64,000 bases of DNA from an uncultured Bacteroidales bacterium (lineage in GTDB: Bacteria > Bacteroidota > Bacteroidia > Bacteroidales > UBA932): contig CAKVAS010000006.1 in NCBI GenBank assembly GCA_934725015.1, forward strand, positions 62,001 to 126,000, written 5' to 3'. Below, piece by piece: positions 40,545 to 48,615 of this stretch. The notes beneath the pieces were generated by a model that worked only from the letters and a program-made list of their open reading frames with translations, was not told where the DNA came from and did no database searches. The position numbers and the translations under genes are program-made. The stretch's first letter is position 1. Each line of letters starts with the position of its first letter.

Positions 40545-43475
40545 ATGTCAGAGGAAGGAAACATAGTCATACGGGGTGCGAAGGTCAATAATCTCAAGAA
40601 TATTACGGTCGAAATCCCACGCGGTAAATTTGTCGTGATTACGGGAATATCCGGTTCCGGCAAGTCTTCGCTCGCGTTCGACACGCTTTTCGCCGAGGGG
40701 CAGCGACGGTTCGCGGAGAGCCTTTCGTCGTATGCCAGGCAGTTTCTCGGAAGAATGACGAAACCGGACGTCGAGGCAATCGAAGGCATACCGCCGGCAA
40801 TCGCCATAGAGCAGAAGGTGAACATCCGCAACCCGCGCTCCACTGTCGCCACGACGACGGAAATATATGACTATCTCAGACTCATATTCGCAAAAATCGG
40901 AAAGACATATTCCCCGATTTCAGGACGGCTCGTCACGGCAAGTTCAGCCGGCGACGTGCTCAGATTCATGGATTCCATAAAGCCTGAGGGAGACACGAGC
41001 ATACCGGTCTATATCCTGTCCGACATCAGATGGACGGGACGCGACGACAAGGTGGAGCTGATGCTGGCGCTGAAGGAGGAGGGTTTTTCGCGTTTTTTCA
41101 CGGAAAGGCAGGTGAGCATCGAGGATGTGATGAGGCTTTCCGAAAGCGGAAATTTCCCGGAGAAACTGTCGCTGCTCGTTGACCGTCTGAAACTCGGCGC
41201 GGGAGGGATTTCGGAAGAACTGGCGACAAGGCTCCACTCGTCCATACAGACTGCGTTCGACAAGGGCGAGGGACGCATTTCCGTGTGCTGGCAGGACGCG
41301 GAAGGGCTTCATAATGAGGAGTTTTCAAACAGGTTCGAGCTGGACGGGATAAAGTTCAGGCAGCCGGACGAGTACCTTTTCAGCTTCAACAGCCCGCTTG
41401 GAGCGTGTCCGGTGTGCGGCGGGCTCGGGGAAATCATCGGAATCAGCGAGGACCTCGTCGTGCCGGACAAGAGCAGGACGCTCTACGACGACGCGATTGC
41501 CTGCTGGAGAGGCGAGAAGATGGGCTGGTTCAGGGATCTGTTGGTGAAGAACGCAGCGAAGTACGGCATTCCGATTTTCGAGCCTTACCACAACCTGACG
41601 CAGGAACAGCGGGACAAAATCTGGAACGGATGCCCGGCGGCGACTGAGGAGGACTCGATTATCGGCTTGAACGAGTTCTTCAAGTGGGTCGAGCAGAACA
41701 AGTACAAGATTCAGTACAAATATATGCTGAGCCGCTACAGCGGAAAGACCGTCTGCCATGAGTGCGGAGGAAGCCGCCTTCGCCGGGAGGCGCTGTACGT
41801 GAAGGTCGGAGGGAAGAACATCCATGAGCTGCTGAAGATGAACGTGGGACAGCTGACGAAGTTTTTCAGGAATATAGAATTAAGCGAATATGACCGCAGC
41901 GTCGCGGGAAAGGCGATAGAGGAGATTTTAGACAGGCTCGACTACATCAACGACGTCGGGCTGGGCTACCTCACGCTTGACCGCCGCTCCAACTCGCTCT
42001 CCGGTGGCGAGAGCCAGAGAATCAATCTTGTGGCGGCACTCGGCAGCTCGCTGGTGGGCTCGCTCTACATCCTTGACGAGCCGAGCATCGGTCTGCATCC
42101 CCGCGACACGGACAGGCTGATTTCGGTTCTGAAGAGGCTCAGGGACATAGGAAACACGGTTGTCGTGGTGGAGCACGACGAGAACATAATGAAGGCGGCG
42201 GATCTGCTGATTGACATCGGCCCGAAGGCCGGCGTGAACGGCGGGGAGATTGTGTTTGAGGGGCGGCTTGAGGATACGCTCCGAGCGATATCAGACGAGC
42301 GGGCAGCTTCACATGGCGACGCAGCCAAGGAGGACAGCGCTCCCACAGAAATTCAGAAGGAAAAGACTTACGCCATCGACATGCTTGACCGTTCTCTGAC
42401 CCTCCAGTACCTCACCGGACGCCGCCTGCGCATAACCCGTCAGAAACGAGGATGGAACTACTCAATCACCGTCGAGGGCGCGATGGAGCACAACCTCAAG
42501 GACATAAATGTCAAGTTCCCGCTCGGAGTGCTCACTGTAGTCACGGGTGTGAGCGGTTCGGGAAAGTCCTCGCTTGTGGGCGACATCCTCTATCCGGCCG
42601 TATATCGCGAAATCAACCACGCCGGCCCGGTTCCGGGAACCTTCCGGGGACTCTCGGGCAACACGGACCGCATAACTCAAGTCGAGTATGTCGATCAGAA
42701 CCCGATAGGACGCAGTTCGCGAAGCAACGCCGTGACCTACCTGAAGATATATGACGACATCCGCAAGCTCCTTTCCGAGCAGCAGTACGCCAAAATCAAC
42801 GGCTACACCCCGTCATTCTTCTCGTTCAACCAGGAGGGAGGGCGCTGTCCGGAATGCCAGGGCGACGGCTTCGTGAAAATCAGCATGCAGTTCATGGCCG
42901 ACGTGACGATGGTCTGCGAGGCCTGCGGCGGCAAGAGATTCAAGCCCGACATCCTTGAGGTGCGCTATCAGGGCAAGAACATAGACGACATCCTGAACAT
43001 GAGCGTGGAGGAGGCCATCGGATTTTTCGGCGCACAGCCGGACCCGACGGCACAGAGAATCGCCGCAAGGCTTCAGGTGCTCGTGGATGTCGGTCTCGGC
43101 TACATCACTCTCGGCCAGAGCAGCAGCACGCTCTCCGGCGGGGAGAGCCAGCGAATCAAGCTCGCCTATTTCATGCTGATGAACTCCGAGCAGAGCGGCA
43201 AGGCCAAGGAGCAGAAAATCCTGTTCATCTTCGACGAGCCGACGACGGGACTCCATTTCTATGATGTGGAGAAGCTGCTCAAGTCATTCGACGCGCTCCT
43301 CTCGCGGGGTCATTCCATCGTGGTGGTCGAGCACAACGCCGACGTAATCCGCGCCGCCGACTGGGTCATCGACCTCGGTCCCGAGGCAGGCGACGGCGGC
43401 GGCCGCGTGGTCTTTGCCGGCACCCCGGAAGACCTTCGCGGCTGCAAGGAATCCTACACAGCGAGGTATATATAA
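40545..43475 (+). CDS. uvrA: Excinuclease ABC subunit A
   Basis: A 976-residue UvrA, the damage sensor of nucleotide excision repair. It has two ABC ATPase modules: the first with Walker A GISGSGKSSLAFDT and LSGGESQRINL, the second with GVSGSGKSSLVGDI and LSGGESQRIKL. Zinc-finger cysteines are seen at CPVCGG / CHECGG and CPECQGDG / CEACGGKRF. A roughly 35-residue acidic insert (AISDERAASHGDAAKEDSAP) follows the first module. The start at MSEEGNIVIRG gives the family N-terminus; the frame is open for 18 more codons upstream. Confidence 0.97.
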   Translation: MSEEGNIVIRGAKVNNLKNITVEIPRGKFVVITGISGSGKSSLAFDTLFAEGQRRFAESLSSYARQFLGRMTKPDVEAIEGIPPAIAIEQKVNIRNPRSTVATTTEIYDYLRLIFAKIGKTYSPISGRLVTASSAGDVLRFMDSIKPEGDTSIPVYILSDIRWTGRDDKVELMLALKEEGFSRFFTERQVSIEDVMRLSESGNFPEKLSLLVDRLKLGAGGISEELATRLHSSIQTAFDKGEGRISVCWQDAEGLHNEEFSNRFELDGIKFRQPDEYLFSFNSPLGACPVCGGLGEIIGISEDLVVPDKSRTLYDDAIACWRGEKMGWFRDLLVKNAAKYGIPIFEPYHNLTQEQRDKIWNGCPAATEEDSIIGLNEFFKWVEQNKYKIQYKYMLSRYSGKTVCHECGGSRLRREALYVKVGGKNIHELLKMNVGQLTKFFRNIELSEYDRSVAGKAIEEILDRLDYINDVGLGYLTLDRRSNSLSGGESQRINLVAALGSSLVGSLYILDEPSIGLHPRDTDRLISVLKRLRDIGNTVVVVEHDENIMKAADLLIDIGPKAGVNGGEIVFEGRLEDTLRAISDERAASHGDAAKEDSAPTEIQKEKTYAIDMLDRSLTLQYLTGRRLRITRQKRGWNYSITVEGAMEHNLKDINVKFPLGVLTVVTGVSGSGKSSLVGDILYPAVYREINHAGPVPGTFRGLSGNTDRITQVEYVDQNPIGRSSRSNAVTYLKIYDDIRKLLSEQQYAKINGYTPSFFSFNQEGGRCPECQGDGFVKISMQFMADVTMVCEACGGKRFKPDILEVRYQGKNIDDILNMSVEEAIGFFGAQPDPTAQRIAARLQVLVDVGLGYITLGQSSSTLSGGESQRIKLAYFMLMNSEQSGKAKEQKILFIFDEPTTGLHFYDVEKLLKSFDALLSRGHSIVVVEHNADVIRAADWVIDLGPEAGDGGGRVVFAGTPEDLRGCKESYTARYI

Positions 43476-43488
43476 AGATTCCAACGAA

Positions 43489-44397
43489 TCACGCCCTGTC
43501 AAGGACATTTTTCTTGAGGACGGGGGTGTGGGCAATCCAATAGACGCAGTGCTGCGGAAGAAGGCCGCAGAAGACCACGGCGAGCTTGGCGAGCACGGTC
43601 GGGACGAGTATGCGGCGGCCGCGGAACATGGCAGAGAGTGCCTGTCGGACGAGAGTCTGCGGATAAATCATAACGCCGAGGTTGTGGGCGAGCCGACGGA
43701 GGTTCGGGGCGAGCTTGATGAGCGGGGTGTCGACGGCGGACGGGCAAATGGTGGTGACGGTCACGCCGTAGTCGCGCATCTCGTGCCAGAGGGAGGTACC
43801 GAGGCTCTTGAGATAGGCCTTTGTCGCCGAGTAGGTTGAGATTGTCGGATAGGGAAGGTATGCCGCGAGCGAGGCCATGATGAGTATTCGTCCGACCTCT
43901 CCGGGTTTCAGACGACCAGCCCTGCGTGCCTTGCGACTTCCGGGTTTCGCCCCTGCTGCGACGGCCGCTGCAACACGCTCTGCAGAAAGCTTTTCCGCAC
44001 GCTCCTTCATGTCCCCTCCAAAAAGCCGGCAGAGGTGTGTGGTGGCGAGGCAGTGGACTCCGACAATGAGATCCACCTTCTGCGCGGGAGTGTTGAAAAG
44101 TTTGTTGTAGATGAGCATTCCGGCGTTACTTATCAGAATGTCAACGACATACCCGTTTTCCTTCGTCCAGTCGTACAGGGTCTGCGAGTTCTCGGACTTC
44201 GACAGGTCGGCATAGTACGGAACCGCAGACACGCCATATTCCGTGCGGAGCATTTCGGCGACCCTGCGGTTGTCCTCGTCCCTGTTGCTGACGACGAGGA
44301 TGTTGTGCCCCTTTGCGGCGAGCTGTTTCGCATATTCAAGGCCCATCCCGGACGACGCTCCTGTCACGAGGGCAAATGTGTTCTGTGATTTTTCCAT
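43489..44397 (-). CDS. Short-chain dehydrogenase/reductase
   Basis: A 302-residue NAD(P)-dependent oxidoreductase. The cofactor motif is ALVTGASSGMGLEYA (TGxxxGxG) and the catalytic motif is YSATKAYLKSL (YxxxK) with a preceding serine. A hydrophobic C-terminal stretch (VLAKLAVVFCGLLPQHCVYWIAH) resembles the membrane-associated tail of 3-ketoacyl/3-ketosteroid-reductase-like SDRs. A basic insert (AGAKPGSRKARRAGRLKPGE) before the active site is unusual. The substrate is unknown. It is convergent with uvrA, 13 bases apart. Confidence 0.88.
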   Translation of the reverse strand: MEKSQNTFALVTGASSGMGLEYAKQLAAKGHNILVVSNRDEDNRRVAEMLRTEYGVSAVPYYADLSKSENSQTLYDWTKENGYVVDILISNAGMLIYNKLFNTPAQKVDLIVGVHCLATTHLCRLFGGDMKERAEKLSAERVAAAVAAGAKPGSRKARRAGRLKPGEVGRILIMASLAAYLPYPTISTYSATKAYLKSLGTSLWHEMRDYGVTVTTICPSAVDTPLIKLAPNLRRLAHNLGVMIYPQTLVRQALSAMFRGRRILVPTVLAKLAVVFCGLLPQHCVYWIAHTPVLKKNVLDRA

Positions 44398-44450
44398 ATC
44401 GTTCAGTGCAAATCCTGCCGGAAAAAACACACGCCCCGGCAAATGAAATG

Positions 44451-44458
44451 CAAAAGTA
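44451..44458 (-). promoter_or_regulatory. -7 promoter box TACTTTTG for the short-chain dehydrogenase
   Basis: Minus-strand match to TAnnTTTG, about 53 bases upstream of the start at 44397. Confidence 0.45.
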
Positions 44459-44466
44459 CGAAAATA

Positions 44467-44500
44467 TTTGCGAACATACGAGGCAAAATCACTAACTTCG
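44467..44500 (+). promoter_or_regulatory. cysS promoter (TTTG, 22-base spacer, TAACTTCG)
   Basis: TTTG at 44467-44470 and TAACTTCG at 44493-44500, a near match to the phylum consensus, 92 bases upstream of cysS. It is divergent from the dehydrogenase promoter. Confidence 0.45.
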
Positions 44501-44592
44501 CAGGTTGAGGCGAGCGGATTCGGGCTTTGCCCGCCGACGCATATTCATAGAATGCATACGCCTCGAAAGAGTTGAATATAAATTATAAGGAT

Positions 44593-46179
44593 ATGAGAAA
44601 TTTATACATCACCGACACATTGTCTCGAAAAAAGGAACTTTTTGAGCCGATTCATCCCGGGCGCGTGGGACTGTATGTCTGCGGGCCGACGGTCTATGGG
44701 GAGGCGCATCTCGGGCACGCGCGTCCGGGAATAACCTATGACGTTCTGGTGCGCCTGCTCAGGCACCTGGGGTATAAGGTGCGGTATGTCAGGAATATAA
44801 CCGATGTCGGACACCTTGTCGGGGACGCTGACGAGGGCGAGGACAAGATTGCCAAGAAGGCAAAGCTTGAGCAGCTGGAGCCGATGGAGGTCGTTCAGAA
44901 ATATACGCTCGCCTACCACGAGTCCATGCGTTCGCTGAACGTCGCGCCGCCGTCCATTGAACCGAGAGCCTCTGCGCATATCATTGAGCAGGAGGAACTT
45001 GTGAAGAAAATACTCGACTCCGGGTATGCCTACGAGAGCAACGGCTCCATTTATTTCGACGTCGTCAAGTACAACCACGACCACCGCTACGGCATCCTTT
45101 CGGGACGCACACTCGACGACACCCTCGAAGGGACGCGCAGCCTCGACGGACAGGAGGACAAGCACGCGGCATACGACTTCGCGCTGTGGAAGAAGGCGGC
45201 TCCGGAGCATCTGATGAAATGGCCGTCTCCGTGGGGCGAAGGCTTCCCGGGCTGGCATCTGGAGTGCTCCGTGATGAGCGAGAAGTATCTCGGGAAGGAG
45301 TTCGACATACACGGCGGCGGAATGGACCTGATGTTCCCGCATCACGAGTGCGAGATTGCGCAGAACGTGGCCTCAAGGGGCTGCACCGGCGTGAAGTACT
45401 GGATGCACAACAACATGATTACCATCAACGGCAAGAAGATGGGCAAGTCGCTCGGAAACTTCATCACTCTCAGCGAGCTGTTCGCCGGCACCCACCCGCT
45501 TCTCGAACAGGCCTACAGCCCGATGACGGTGCGCTTCTTCATCCTTCAGGCACACTACCGCAGCACGCTCGACTTCAGCAACGAGGCGCTTCAGGGCGCG
45601 GAAAAGGGGCTGAAGAGGGTGATGCAGGCCTACCGCGACCTCTGCGCACTCTGCAAGGCCGCCGGAGCGGAGCACGTCGTGAAGGGCGAGAACGGCGACG
45701 AGGCCGAGGCGCTGAAATACGGCGAGTTCATCACCGACGTCGCGCCTGATTCGTTCGAGGGATGCGGCTGTTCCGAGGCGGTCGCAAAGCTCTGCGAAGG
45801 GGTCTATGAGGCTCTGTGCGACGACCTCAACACGTCCGTCGCGCTTTCCGGAATCTTTGAGGCAGTGAAGATGATAAACACGGCAAAGACCGCGAAGGAA
45901 GGCCAGCCGGGACATCTCTCGAAGGCCGACCTTGAGGTTCTGCTCCGTCTTTTCGACGACATCGTCTTCGGCGTTCTCGGACTCAGGGACGAGGAGGTTG
46001 ACGGCAGCGGAAAGTCAATGGAAGTGATTGACGGGCTGATGAATATGGTGCTGGAGGAGCGCAGAGCCGCCAAGGCCGCGAAGGACTGGGTGACGAGCGA
46101 CCGCATCCGCGACGAACTGAATGCGCTGGGAATCGCCATAAAGGACACGAAGGAAGGCACCGAGTGGAATGTGATGTGA
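44593..46179 (+). CDS. cysS: Cysteinyl-tRNA synthetase
   Basis: A 528-residue class I aminoacyl-tRNA synthetase charging tRNA-Cys. The HIGH-type motif appears as YGEAHLGHARPG, preceded by the zinc-ligand cysteine in VCGPTVYG; other zinc ligands are in WHLECSVMS and HHECEIAQ, and the KMSKS motif is KKMGKSLGN. Residues about 385-405 (AAGAEHVVKGENGDEAEALKYG) look like a lineage-specific insert. The start at MRNLYITDTLSRKKE is preferred to the upstream ATG. The stop codon itself lies in the outer arm of copy C of the structured 3' element. Confidence 0.97.
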   Translation: MRNLYITDTLSRKKELFEPIHPGRVGLYVCGPTVYGEAHLGHARPGITYDVLVRLLRHLGYKVRYVRNITDVGHLVGDADEGEDKIAKKAKLEQLEPMEVVQKYTLAYHESMRSLNVAPPSIEPRASAHIIEQEELVKKILDSGYAYESNGSIYFDVVKYNHDHRYGILSGRTLDDTLEGTRSLDGQEDKHAAYDFALWKKAAPEHLMKWPSPWGEGFPGWHLECSVMSEKYLGKEFDIHGGGMDLMFPHHECEIAQNVASRGCTGVKYWMHNNMITINGKKMGKSLGNFITLSELFAGTHPLLEQAYSPMTVRFFILQAHYRSTLDFSNEALQGAEKGLKRVMQAYRDLCALCKAAGAEHVVKGENGDEAEALKYGEFITDVAPDSFEGCGCSEAVAKLCEGVYEALCDDLNTSVALSGIFEAVKMINTAKTAKEGQPGHLSKADLEVLLRLFDDIVFGVLGLRDEEVDGSGKSMEVIDGLMNMVLEERRAAKAAKDWVTSDRIRDELNALGIAIKDTKEGTEWNVM

Positions 46180-46298
46180 TGCGAGCAAAGGAGCGGATTG
46201 CTTCGTTACCCGTCTTGCTGAAATCCTCACAACCATAAGGTTGCTGCGGTTTCAGCCGCGCCGGGTGCCTTGCACTCCATCTCCTTATCTCACATCAC
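46171..46298 (+). repeat. Structured intergenic element, copy C (after cysS)
   Basis: Outer arms GTGATGTGA (46171-46179, including the cysS stop codon) and TCACATCAC (46290-46298), then AAGGAG/CTCCTT. The core has GGATTGCTTCGTT, ACCCG/CGGGT, GCTGAAA/TTTCAGC, CAACC-ATAA-GGTTG and GCCTTGCACTCC. Copies A, B and D show different outer arms with the same core. Confidence 0.8.
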
Positions 46299-46366
46299 TC
46301 CAAGCTTTTTACAGCAGTTAGAGTCCCTGTGGGGCACATCAATTTCATTTTTAATCTGAAATTTTT

Positions 46367-47260
46367 ATGATCAAGTTTATTTCGTGGAATGTCAACGGGC
46401 TGCGGGCCGTGTGCGGAAAGGGATTCGCGGAGATTTTCGCGGGGTTCGACGCTGATTTCGTGTGCATACAGGAGACAAAACTTCAGGCGGGGCAGATTGA
46501 CCTTGAGTTTCCTGACTACCGCAGCTACTGGAACTATGCCGACAGGAAGGGATATTCCGGAGTCTGCGTATATACGAGGATAAAGCCGCTGGCGGTGCAT
46601 TACGGCATCGGGCGCGACGAGCACGACCACGAAGGGCGCGTCATAACCCTCGAAATGCCGGATTTCTACCTCGTATGCTGCTACACCCCGAACTCACAGA
46701 ACCCGGACACGCCGGGAGAACTTCCGAAGAGGCTCGACTACCGGATGGAGTGGGAGGACGCGTTCCGAGAGTATCTCAACGCGCTGCATGACAGAGGCTT
46801 GGCAACCCTCGCCGAATCTTATGACACTGCGGTGAATGCCGCCTCCGGAGCAAAAGAGGGACTGTTTGCCCGGACAAAGGAAAGCTCACACGCGGCCGGC
46901 GGCACGCCCAAGCCGGTCATCATCTGCGGAGACCTCAACGTCGCCCACAAGGAAATAGACCTGAAGAATCCGAAGACCAACACCAAGTCGGCCGGGTTCA
47001 CGCCGCAGGAACGCGAAAAGATGACCGAACTTCTCGAAAGCGGGTTCATCGACACCTTCCGTCTATTCCATCCTGACGTGACGGGAGCCTACTCCTGGTG
47101 GTCCTACCGGATGAACGCCCGCGCCAAGAACGTGGGCTGGCGCATCGACTACTTCCTCGCCACCGCCGACCTCACCCCGCGCCTCGTCTCCGCCTCCATC
47201 CTCCCCGACATCATGGGTTCCGACCACTGTCCGGTGGAACTGGAACTATCTGACAAATAG
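46367..47260 (+). CDS. Exodeoxyribonuclease III (AP endonuclease family)
   Basis: A 297-residue ExoIII-family nuclease of base-excision repair, cutting at abasic sites. Conserved motifs are ISWNVNGLRAV at the N-terminus, CIQETKLQ (metal-binding Glu), ICGDLNVAHKEIDLKNPKTN, SWWSYRMNARAKNVGWRIDYFL and GSDHCPVELEL (catalytic His). An insert of about 35 residues between 135 and 175 (YDTAVNAASGAKEGLFART) is longer than in most homologues. Its last 15 bases overlap the convergent small gene at 47246-47446. Confidence 0.95.
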   Translation: MIKFISWNVNGLRAVCGKGFAEIFAGFDADFVCIQETKLQAGQIDLEFPDYRSYWNYADRKGYSGVCVYTRIKPLAVHYGIGRDEHDHEGRVITLEMPDFYLVCCYTPNSQNPDTPGELPKRLDYRMEWEDAFREYLNALHDRGLATLAESYDTAVNAASGAKEGLFARTKESSHAAGGTPKPVIICGDLNVAHKEIDLKNPKTNTKSAGFTPQEREKMTELLESGFIDTFRLFHPDVTGAYSWWSYRMNARAKNVGWRIDYFLATADLTPRLVSASILPDIMGSDHCPVELELSDK

Positions 47261-47446
47261 TACTATGTGATTTTTACTACCCATCACCATTCTTGGACAA
47301 GCATTAGACTCGACAATCGGTATAGCAGAGACATATTCCCTGAATTGTTCCTTGGTGAATGCCCCTACCTGTCTCATCTGTTCTTCCAATGGAAGTCTAT
47401 CGATTCTCTCTATATCCAAACTCCAGTCTTCTTTTAACAGAGCCAT
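47246..47446 (-). CDS. 66-residue small protein of the radical SAM cluster
   Basis: A small soluble protein with no family I recognise. An acidic first half (MALLKEDWSLDIERIDRLPL) leads to EEQMRQVGAFTKEQFREYVSA, likely helical, and the C-terminus IVESNACPRMVMGSKNHIVL holds the single cysteine. It lies 38 bases downstream of the SelO-like gene on the same strand and may be the last gene of the peptide-modification operon. A second precursor or a binding partner are both possible. Its 3' end overlaps the convergent exonuclease gene by 15 bases. Confidence 0.5.
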   Translation of the reverse strand: MALLKEDWSLDIERIDRLPLEEQMRQVGAFTKEQFREYVSAIPIVESNACPRMVMGSKNHIVLFVR

Positions 47447-47484
47447 AATCAATGCCTTTACGGTATTTTAACAAATTCAATAAA

Positions 47485-48351
47485 TTATATTTTTGAAGGG
47501 ACGACTTCAACTCCGAATCGTTTTATATCAAATCCATATTGGATAAACAGTTCATTTACACAGTCATAATCTATATGTTCAGATAAGACTTGGGCTATTT
47601 CCACAATAATATTGTATGTCTGAAAAATCTCGCGGGCATATAGATCCGGAACATGACGAAGATAGTCCGCCTTTGTATAAGGATGCCAAGGGGAACAAGC
47701 AAGTTCAAAGTCAAGCATTTCCAATGCCCAGGTGTAATTCTGGGAAGTAATGGCATTATGCAGGATACCATTATCGTGCAGTATTCTCAGATTACTTATC
47801 AGTACATTGGCGGCAATCATGTGCCGATGTTTAGAATCATACCCTTCAGAATTGTATTTTTCCCACTTAAGAATTTCCGATTCGAGTTGTTCCGGCGGGA
47901 CAAAGCGAGAATCAAAAATTCTGTATGGACATTCGACATCATACTGAAGCAAGTAAGGACGAATACACTGTCCATTAGGCAAAACAGCATCGCACTCAAG
48001 TTCCAGCACATATTCCATTTTGTTCGTCTTGATCCCCAAAGCTGCGACATCATTGCCCAAATTGAAGTCCCTGACAGCATCGGCTTCAAGAAGCAGTCCC
48101 CATGTGCCATCGCCCATCTCCCCAGTATTTGCGAAAGTATAACCTGTGTAAGAAAAGCCATTGCCTTTACTTACAACGCTTCGTCCGTCTTTTGTACGGC
48201 CGACTATGAAACTTCTACCATGTGAATGCGGAGCGATGTTCCATACTGTGACATCTCCATTTTTGTCAAGCAGGAATGGAAAAGGCAGGTACTCGCATCC
48301 TGCACTCAACACCGGTTTGAATCCACAACTTTTAGCTCTGAACGGTATCAT
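47485..48351 (-). CDS. Reduced SelO-like (protein-kinase-fold) protein
   Basis: A 288-residue protein that I place tentatively in the SelO/YdiU family, kinase-fold enzymes that AMPylate proteins. The matching pattern is an ATP-loop lysine (SKGNGFSYTG, Lys62), a GDG (80-82) followed by EADAVRDFNLGNDVAALGIKTN, equivalent to the SelO GDGRA...EA..ALGIPTTR, then ILHNAITSQNY with His198 and Asn205 and LDFE (Asp214) for metal binding. It is much shorter than SelO (about 480-550 residues). The gene lies between a two-cysteine peptide gene and a small protein gene downstream of a radical SAM gene, which suggests a role in modifying or recognising that peptide. This role is inference. Confidence 0.55.
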   Translation of the reverse strand: MIPFRAKSCGFKPVLSAGCEYLPFPFLLDKNGDVTVWNIAPHSHGRSFIVGRTKDGRSVVSKGNGFSYTGYTFANTGEMGDGTWGLLLEADAVRDFNLGNDVAALGIKTNKMEYVLELECDAVLPNGQCIRPYLLQYDVECPYRIFDSRFVPPEQLESEILKWEKYNSEGYDSKHRHMIAANVLISNLRILHDNGILHNAITSQNYTWALEMLDFELACSPWHPYTKADYLRHVPDLYAREIFQTYNIIVEIAQVLSEHIDYDCVNELFIQYGFDIKRFGVEVVPSKI

Positions 48352-48432
48352 TTTGCTCTATCTTCCCAAAGTTTAATTTACCTATCGTCTTCGTCTTGTT
48401 TAGACCTCTCTTATTCTCTCGATGAATATTGA

Positions 48433-48460
48433 GCGAAGCCGGATATTATTCCGGCTTCGC
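48433..48460 (-). terminator. Hairpin between the peptide gene and the SelO-like gene
   Basis: GCGAAGCCGGA and TCCGGCTTCGC are perfect 11-base complements around a six-base loop, 17 bases after the peptide stop codon. There is no U-tract after it in the minus direction, so it may be a partial terminator or an mRNA-stabilising hairpin that makes the peptide transcript more abundant than the downstream genes. Confidence 0.55.
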
Positions 48461-48477
48461 CTGTCACAATGCTTAGA

Positions 48478-48573
48478 TTAGTAAGAGCGATACATAATAC
48501 CACAAGTAGACTCAGTGTCCTTTGGGCAATTGCTCATAGAGCGTACGTCTGAAGATGTTTTAATCTTTAACAT
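48478..48573 (-). CDS. Putative 31-residue modified-peptide precursor
   Basis: A short frame of 31 codons directly downstream of the radical SAM gene (42-base gap) with AAGGAT just before the ATG. The peptide begins MLKIKTSSDVRSM, which could be a minimal leader, and ends SNCPKDTESTCGIMYRSY, with Cys16 and Cys24 eight residues apart, acidic and hydroxyl residues between them, and a C-terminal Tyr. Such a layout fits a substrate for thioether or other radical-based crosslinks by the neighbouring SPASM enzyme. A hairpin follows. It is too short to be certain that it is translated. Confidence 0.6.
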   Translation of the reverse strand: MLKIKTSSDVRSMSNCPKDTESTCGIMYRSY

Positions 48574-48615
48574 ATCCTTATGATTTAATCGGTTACAAAT
48601 GACTTGACCGGTCCA

